In this document: positions 14,169-18,553 of the stretch, one piece after another
How positions within the stretch are numbered: the stretch's first letter is position 1
How the letters are laid out: each line of letters starts with the position of its first letter
DNA from: an uncultured Clostridiaceae bacterium
GTDB taxonomy: Bacteria; Bacillota; Clostridia; Lachnospirales; Lachnospiraceae
Assembly: GCA_947175375.1 (NCBI GenBank)
Contig: CAMWMT010000006.1
Coordinates: 1-18,553, forward strand
Direction: 5' to 3'
DNA length: 18,553 nucleotides
Position numbers and translations under genes: made by a program
Notes under the pieces: generated by a model
What the model was told of the DNA's origin: nothing
Database searches by the model: none
The model's input: the letters and a program-made list of their open reading frames with translations, nothing else

Positions 14169-15485
14169 TCAGCGCTTTCCAACGCTTTCCAACGCTTCAT
14201 TTTCCTGTTCCTGCTCCAGACAGGATTTTTCATAATTTTTCCAGAATGGCAGATAGATCACAAGACCGATCACAAATGCGACGATTGGCAGGAACGCCGT
14301 CTTAATATCACCTGTTCCCAAAGGTCCAAGTACGAATGGAGGAGTCGCCCATGGGGGAGCTGCAAAAAACTTTCCAAAGAACGGAGTCGATAATAATACA
14401 TAGCCTACGCCGAAAGAAACTGTACCGCTTAAAATGAATGGAATCAGCAAATATGGGTTTAATGCCAGCGGCAGTCCGAAAACGACCGGTTCCACAATCG
14501 TGAATATAGCGGGCGGAAGGCAGGCGATCCCCAGTGTCCTGTGATACTGTACTTTAGACCTCATCATCAGGAAGATCACGGGCCATGCAGCCGCAGGCCA
14601 TACCATCAGACGGTCCAGACCAGTATTTCCAAAAGCAGCCAGGACATGCGGCAGATTGTATATGGACGTTCCGCTTGCCAAAGCAGCCGCATTCTCTTCC
14701 AGCCATATGGTTCCAAAAGGCGTGAACAATGTCGTCCACATATTCTCGCCATGCAGGCCGACCGACCATAGCAGCATACCAACAAATTTAGCGCTTATCG
14801 CCACAAAGATATTATCTGCTCCGGAAATCAGCGGAGAAAGAACGCCCATCAGCCATGAGACCATATCAAATCCGAGAAGCGTACGGATCACCCAGCAGAT
14901 ACTAAAGCAGACTGCATAGGGTACCAGCGATGCAAACGAATTACCTATATTGGGCGGAACGGAATCCGGCATCTTGATAGTAAATCCTTTTTTAATGAAG
15001 AGAGCATAAATCTTTACCGATATCAGGCTGGTCAGAATACAGACAAACAATCCCGATGCGGAAAAAGCAGTAACTGCGATACCACCTGCCTCGTCCAGAC
15101 CTCCAATAGTAAAAATGATAAAACTTGCCAGCCCCAGCAGTCCCGCGCTCTTTGTGTCAACATCCAGCTTCTCAGCATAAGACTCAGAAATGGAGACCGA
15201 ACAATACAATGCCAGGAAACTTAGTGTAATACTGTTCATCCAGGCAAACTTATCCGCAAAAGGCTCCAGAAACGGGAGAAGCGCGCTTCCGCTGTTGCCG
15301 ACGCTGGGCGAACCAAGAACATAGACGACCAGGAACAGGGAACCTACAATAATGACCGGGAGCGCCCCGACCATGCCGTTCTGGATCGCTGCAACCGCAG
15401 GAATCTCACCTAATTTTGCAAGCGGTCCGGCAATCACATTTGCAAAATCCGATATCTTCTCAATAAAACTTTTCTTTTCGTTCAT
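14169..15485 (-). CDS. PTS EIIC component, lactose/cellobiose family
   Basis: The integral membrane channel of a phosphotransferase system, 438 residues and about ten hydrophobic segments. Family landmarks: the N-terminal AVAAIQNGMVGALPVIIVGS, the loop MPDSVPPNIGNSFASLVPY, GLHGENMW, and FTIVEPVVFGLPLALNP where the usual N/E-P-V-I-F-G motif binds sugar. It transports and, with EIIB, phosphorylates a sugar, often a beta-disaccharide in this family. AGGGGAGAG precedes the start, 13 nt after the EIIB stop. The last codons contain a short tandem duplication (14173-14195). No EIIB or EIIA domain is fused; both are encoded upstream. There is no 6-phospho-glucosidase nearby, so the substrate may not be an ordinary disaccharide. 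Confidence 0.95.
   Translation of the reverse strand: MNEKKSFIEKISDFANVIAGPLAKLGEIPAVAAIQNGMVGALPVIIVGSLFLVVYVLGSPSVGNSGSALLPFLEPFADKFAWMNSITLSFLALYCSVSISESYAEKLDVDTKSAGLLGLASFIIFTIGGLDEAGGIAVTAFSASGLFVCILTSLISVKIYALFIKKGFTIKMPDSVPPNIGNSFASLVPYAVCFSICWVIRTLLGFDMVSWLMGVLSPLISGADNIFVAISAKFVGMLLWSVGLHGENMWTTLFTPFGTIWLEENAAALASGTSIYNLPHVLAAFGNTGLDRLMVWPAAAWPVIFLMMRSKVQYHRTLGIACLPPAIFTIVEPVVFGLPLALNPYLLIPFILSGTVSFGVGYVLLSTPFFGKFFAAPPWATPPFVLGPLGTGDIKTAFLPIVAFVIGLVIYLPFWKNYEKSCLEQEQENEALESVGKR
14173..14195. repeat. Short tandem repeat at the 3' end of the EIIC gene
   Basis: CGCTTTCCAA is repeated with a 10-nt period about 2.3 times. Because 10 is not a multiple of 3, the copies are read in different frames and encode the tail ALESVGKR. 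It looks like a slippage duplication that changed the C-terminus. Confidence 0.5.
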
Positions 15486-15498
15486 CTTTCTCTCCCCT

Positions 15499-15792
15499 TT
15501 AACCCAGCAGCTTCTTTGCCATCTGCATGGCTTCCTTGCCCTTCATTTGTCCATAAACCGCCATATCGATCACATCCGCCGGTTTGTTATGGGCATCCGC
15601 AATCTTTTTAATATCCTTCAGTTTATAGCGGATCTGGGGACCGACCAGTACCACGTCATAGTTATCAATGACGGACTCTAACTGGGCCACCGGAAATGCC
15701 TCAACCACATCCTGGGCATCCGCAAATTTCTTCATGTTATTAACCAACAGGCTGGTAGACATCCCAGCAGCACAGATCAATAAAACCTTCAT
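15499..15792 (-). CDS. PTS EIIB component, lactose/cellobiose family
   Basis: A 97-residue cytoplasmic phosphocarrier. The phosphorylated cysteine is C7 in LLICAAGMSTSLLV, the classic P-loop-like active site of the family. Near the end of the sheet, VVLVGPQIRYKLKDIKKIA matches the conserved region. It takes phosphate from EIIA and gives it to the sugar crossing EIIC. CAGGAGG precedes the start. It lies between EIIA (34-nt gap) and EIIC (13-nt gap). Confidence 0.96.
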   Translation of the reverse strand: MKVLLICAAGMSTSLLVNNMKKFADAQDVVEAFPVAQLESVIDNYDVVLVGPQIRYKLKDIKKIADAHNKPADVIDMAVYGQMKGKEAMQMAKKLLG

Positions 15793-15826
15793 TATATTTT
15801 CCTCCTGTATTCTGATAGATATGTTA

Positions 15827-16162
15827 TTATTTGGACAGTTTCTCGATCGTCTTGTACAGCTTTATCATCATCTCTGCCTGATCCCTCATAATGATCGCAG
15901 TCGTCAGATGATCCTGCGCATGTACCAGTATGATATTAACATCTGCCTTCTGGCCGGACGCTTCTCTCTGAAGCATGTCGGTCTGGATATGATGTGCTTC
16001 CGCCATCTTTTCATCCGCGCTCTTCAGAAGCTCCTGCGCTTCCTCAAACCGGAATTCAGACGCCGCCTCGATCGCTGCCATGGATTCCGCTTTGGAATCA
16101 CCCGCCACTGCGATCAGTTCAAACGCGACCTGGTATTCCATGGTCATTTCATCTCCATCCAT
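15827..16162 (-). CDS. PTS EIIA component, lactose/cellobiose family
   Basis: A 111-residue all-helical phosphocarrier that takes phosphate from HPr. The active histidine is H81 in LVHAQDHL, with D84 as the metal-site aspartate of the trimer. The start at 16162 is chosen because AGGAGG lies 9 nt before it and the protein then begins at the normal family position; the frame is open back to 16255, but that extension (31 residues) runs through the promoter. It is the first gene of the PTS operon and has its own promoter behind a strong terminator. Confidence 0.95.
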   Translation of the reverse strand: MDGDEMTMEYQVAFELIAVAGDSKAESMAAIEAASEFRFEEAQELLKSADEKMAEAHHIQTDMLQREASGQKADVNIILVHAQDHLTTAIIMRDQAEMMIKLYKTIEKLSK

Positions 16163-16212
16163 TTTGTGTACCTCCTTCTTTTCTGAAAAACCGTTTTTCT
16201 TTTGATACATCG

Positions 16213-16241
16213 AATATATCAGATGCGTTTCTTCGTGGAAA
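16213..16241 (-). promoter_or_regulatory. Promoter of the PTS operon
   Basis: On the minus strand, TTTCCA (16241-16236), a 17-nt spacer and TATATT (16218-16213), with TG one base upstream of the -10 box (extended -10). The weak -35 suggests activation or sugar-dependent control. Confidence 0.6.
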
Positions 16242-16242
16242 C
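16227..16242. promoter_or_regulatory. Candidate operator over the -35 box of the PTS promoter
   Basis: GTTTC and GAAAC form an inverted repeat around six bases and cover the -35 box. RpiR-family proteins bind such inverted repeats, and the regulator gene is adjacent. No second copy was seen upstream of the regulator gene, so this is tentative. Confidence 0.4.
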
Positions 16243-16290
16243 AGCCTGGAGGCACTTTGAATCCTGGTTACAGTTTTTCTGTCTCTACAC

Positions 16291-16339
16291 AAAAAAACAG
16301 ACGTATTTCATGAAAGTTTGTTTCATAAAATCCGTCTGT
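16291..16339 (-). terminator. Strong intrinsic terminator after the RpiR-type gene
   Basis: On the minus strand, a 19-bp stem (16339-16321 with 16315-16297) has one mismatch and one G-U pair. It has a 5-nt loop and is followed by a run of seven U residues. It lies 48 nt after the RpiR-type stop codon and isolates the regulator from the PTS operon. Confidence 0.85.
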
Positions 16340-16386
16340 ACATATTTCTGGCAATCAACGCCCGGTCCTTTTTTGAATATTGCCCT

Positions 16387-17274
16387 TTAATAATCTAACT
16401 CATCGTCATATACGAATTGCTGGGACAGGTCAAACTGATAACAGTTACGATGATGGACCTTGTCCAGATTTTTATCAAAATTCCTTGAAAAAACAACCGA
16501 GTAAATGCAATCCAGTATAAAATGAATCGCATACTGCGCCGCGAATGTATCTATCTTTTCCGTCTGGAGCAGTTTCTCCTTGGAACTGGTGAAAAGTATA
16601 TAGTCCGCATAAGCTACCATTTCAGAATATGGATTGGCAGTGATCAGCAGGGTAGATACTTTATTTTTACGCAGGCATCTGATGGTCTTCAGCGTAGCGG
16701 GCGATATCCCGGAATGGCTGACTACAATGGAAAATGCCTTTGTAGCGGTGCATTTTGCCCTGTTCACCATACGCAGTATATCATCGATCAGATTCACGTG
16801 ATAGCCGATATTTTCCATTTTATCTACAAAGCCTTCACAGGATGCTGCTGAACTTCCAATAGAATAGATATCAATATTCTGCCTCTTTATGATCTCACTG
16901 GCTACTTTATGCAAAACGGCCAGGTCGATCTCGTCTGTCGTCGCCACGATCTGTTCGATGGCAAGCCTTGACAGGATATTGATGATCGTCCTTGGCGTAT
17001 CCATGGAAGAAAACGGATAATTGCCGTCAATGCCGCGGATCTTCTGATGAATCTCCGAACATTCCTTTGCAAGGATGATCTTAAACTGGTTAAAATCGTC
17101 GACCCCCAGTTTTTTACATAAACGTGAAACGGTTGGCGGAGACACAAACACTGCCTCCGCCAGGTCCCTGAGCTTCATCGAACAGACAAGGTCCATATTT
17201 TTCAAAATATATTCCGCCAGCATCTTTTCACTTGTGGTCAAGTCCTCCTGTTTTTCCAGCCTCTCGATGATCAT
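16387..17274 (-). CDS. RpiR/MurR-family transcriptional regulator
   Basis: A 295-residue sugar-phosphate-sensing regulator. The N-terminal HTH_6 domain spans about 1-77, with LRDLAEAVFVSPPTVSRLCKK (35-55) as helix-turn-helix. The SIS domain spans about 120-250, with IYSIGSSAAS (136-145) and VVSHSGIS (184-191) forming the phosphosugar pocket. The start at 17274 is preferred, since a G-rich site (GGGGGGAA) precedes it; the frame is open to 17304. It lies directly upstream of the PTS operon in the same direction but behind a terminator. It very probably controls the PTS and oxidoreductase genes in response to the phosphorylated product of transport. A TATGAT sequence upstream might be its -10 box, but no clear -35 is seen. 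Confidence 0.93.
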   Translation of the reverse strand: MIIERLEKQEDLTTSEKMLAEYILKNMDLVCSMKLRDLAEAVFVSPPTVSRLCKKLGVDDFNQFKIILAKECSEIHQKIRGIDGNYPFSSMDTPRTIINILSRLAIEQIVATTDEIDLAVLHKVASEIIKRQNIDIYSIGSSAASCEGFVDKMENIGYHVNLIDDILRMVNRAKCTATKAFSIVVSHSGISPATLKTIRCLRKNKVSTLLITANPYSEMVAYADYILFTSSKEKLLQTEKIDTFAAQYAIHFILDCIYSVVFSRNFDKNLDKVHHRNCYQFDLSQQFVYDDELDY

Positions 17275-17391
17275 CCTTGTATTCCCCCCTGCACACATCC
17301 CCATAGACCATGTTCCCTACATAAATCCTGTGACAAACTGTTTTATCATATTGTAACATAAGGGAAACATACCGTAAATAAACATAAATGG

Positions 17392-17478
17392 AAAAACGTT
17401 AACCATTCCGCCTTCCTTCCAGGGCCTTCATCAGATATGCCATATTCCGCCCCAGACTTCTCATGGTTAAATGTTTTT
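17392..17478 (-). terminator. Palindromic terminator candidate after the lipoprotein reductase gene
   Basis: Arms AAAAACGTTAACCAT (17392-17406) and ATGGTTAAATGTTTTT (17463-17478) are complementary with one bulge. On the minus strand the structure starts at the stop codon and ends in five U residues. The 56-nt interior is long for a terminator loop and includes CTTCCTTCCAGGGC, also found at 4489-4502. It may be a terminator hairpin whose loop was enlarged by an insertion. The rest of the 202-nt gap to the RpiR-type gene shows only the regulator's leader. Confidence 0.5.
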
Positions 17479-18535
17479 AGTACCAGTCATGCTTTTCATT
17501 CCGATCCAGACCATTAATACGCTCCATTTCCTCTTCCGTCAGTTCAAAGTCAAACAGTTCCGTATTTTCCTGGATATGGTCGGGATTGCTGGAACCCGGG
17601 ATTACCACCACGCTCTTTTGCAGATTCCAGCGGAGAATCACCTGTGCAGACGATTTTCCATGCGCCTGTGCAATCTCCGAGATCACCTCATCGCCCAGAA
17701 GTTCTGCCGTATGCCCTCTTCCGCCAAGAGGATACCAGCCCTGTACCACGATACCAAGATTCTGGATATACGGAATCACATCATTTTCCTGATAATAAGG
17801 GTGTATCTCATTCTGCACCAGCGCCGGAGTAATGTTTATCTGTGGAAGAAATTCTTCCAGCTCCTTCACATACCAGTTTGACAGGCCGAGCGAGCGAATC
17901 TTTCCGTCCTCCACAGCCTTTTCCATGGCAAGGTAAGCTTCCACATCACCTGTACCAGGATGATGAAGCAGCATCATGTCAATGTATTCGATATTCAGCT
18001 TTTCAAGAGCTTCCTCGATGGCGGCTTCCGGGTCAGCAAACTGATTAGGATACAGTTTCGTTATAACAAAGATCTCTTCTCTGGGGATACCGGAATTTCT
18101 CACTGCTTCCCCTACACTTTCTTCGTTGTGATACATATAAGCGGTATCGATCAGACGAACCCCTCTGTCAAGTGCCGCCGTAACAGAGTCCACACAGGTT
18201 TCCCCGGTTAAGCTGTAAGTACCCAGACCATATATGGGCATTTCATATCCGCTGCTCAACATGACCGTTTTCGTCTCAAAATTAAATGTAATATCGTTTA
18301 TCATAGCGTCGCTGTCCTCCTGTATCTGTATTTCTTCCTCGTCCCGGAAACTGCCTTCCCCAGAATCCATACTCCCGGAAGTTTTTTCCTCAACTGCCTT
18401 TTCCGGAGTCTCTGCCTGTTCTGTTAATCCCGAAGTTTCTGTCTGTCCGACCAGTGTTTCTCCCGATTGCTTCCCACAGCCCGACAGCATAACTGTGAAA
18501 AATACCACTACTGCTATATTAGAGAACCTCTTCAT
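17477..18535 (-). CDS. Aldo/keto reductase with lipoprotein signal peptide
   Basis: A 352-residue protein made of three parts. Residues 1-20 are a lipoprotein signal peptide: MKR, a hydrophobic core and lipobox LSGC with C20. Residues 21-78 are an acidic, Glu/Thr/Ser-rich linker. From about residue 82 there is a full aldo/keto reductase barrel with the tetrad D130, Y135 (IDTAYMYHNEE), K160 (ITKLYPNQ) and H191 (LLHHPG), and the end segment LRWNLQKSVVVIPGSSNPDHIQEN. The Lys and Arg that usually bind the NADP phosphate (IPKS...R) are Gly314 and His320. The signal predicts export and anchoring outside the membrane, where NAD(P)H is scarce, which is odd for this family. GGAGG precedes the ATG and all three parts are in one uninterrupted frame. 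Function unknown. Confidence 0.88.
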   Translation of the reverse strand: MKRFSNIAVVVFFTVMLSGCGKQSGETLVGQTETSGLTEQAETPEKAVEEKTSGSMDSGEGSFRDEEEIQIQEDSDAMINDITFNFETKTVMLSSGYEMPIYGLGTYSLTGETCVDSVTAALDRGVRLIDTAYMYHNEESVGEAVRNSGIPREEIFVITKLYPNQFADPEAAIEEALEKLNIEYIDMMLLHHPGTGDVEAYLAMEKAVEDGKIRSLGLSNWYVKELEEFLPQINITPALVQNEIHPYYQENDVIPYIQNLGIVVQGWYPLGGRGHTAELLGDEVISEIAQAHGKSSAQVILRWNLQKSVVVIPGSSNPDHIQENTELFDFELTEEEMERINGLDRNEKHDWY

Positions 18536-18553
18536 CCTGCACCTCCTATATCC

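Noticed and set aside
16163..16255. Longer start for EIIA (31 extra residues)
   Set aside because: The extension runs through the predicted promoter, and AGGAGG fits the ATG at 16162.
16310..16326. ATGAAA-N5-TTTCAT inverted repeat as an RpiR operator
   Set aside because: It is the apex of a 19-bp stem followed by seven U residues, so the terminator explanation is sufficient; a double role is not excluded.

Overview
The window is an 18.5 kb piece of a bacterial chromosome dense in carbohydrate-use genes. Strong AGGAGG-type ribosome binding sites, moderate GC, LacI/GntR/RpiR regulators, acid-rich lipoprotein linkers and the gene set (rare-sugar epimerase, clostridial-type ABC sugar importer, lactose/cellobiose-type PTS) suggest a gut Firmicute, most likely Lachnospiraceae. 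That placement is inference; no rRNA or tRNA gene is present to prove it. Seventeen protein genes are supported, plus promoters, operators, terminators and several large intergenic palindromes.

Region 1 (1-7010, minus strand): an ABC-transporter sugar operon with its LacI-family regulator. In transcription order: lacI-type regulator, terminator, aldo/keto reductase, FGGY kinase, psicose/tagatose-type 3-epimerase, lipoprotein sugar-binding protein, then the ATPase, which runs off the left edge. AACCGGTT-type sites lie in front of the regulator and in front of the reductase, which points to autoregulation and control of the operon. The logic is import of an unphosphorylated sugar or polyol, redox change, C3 epimerisation and phosphorylation.

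Region 2 (7028-11785): a divergent pair. A GntR/UTRA repressor (minus) faces a four-gene plus-strand operon: phosphotriesterase-family hydrolase (lactonase-like), shikimate-dehydrogenase-like oxidoreductase, cupin phosphoglucose isomerase and a D-2-hydroxyacid dehydrogenase. Three copies of an AAAGATAATTATCTTT-type operator and two good promoters lie between the divergent genes.

Region 3 (11816-17274, minus strand): an RpiR-family regulator, a strong terminator, then a separately promoted PTS operon (EIIA, EIIB, EIIC) followed by two Gfo/Idh/MocA oxidoreductases. No phospho-glycosidase is present. It converges on region 2 at a shared palindromic terminator. Together, regions 2 and 3 look like a PTS-fed oxidative route: phosphosugar, dehydrogenase, phospho-lactone, lactonase, sugar acid, further dehydrogenases. 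No known pathway that I recognise has exactly this gene set.

Region 4 (17392-18535, minus strand): an aldo/keto reductase that carries a lipoprotein signal peptide and an acidic linker, so it is apparently exported and membrane-anchored, which is unusual for this enzyme family.

The most striking non-coding feature is a set of long intergenic palindromes (4479-4602, 9959-10108, 11816-11882, 12912-13085, 17392-17478). Two of them share a core of about 52 nt but have unrelated outer arms, each arm complementary to its own partner.
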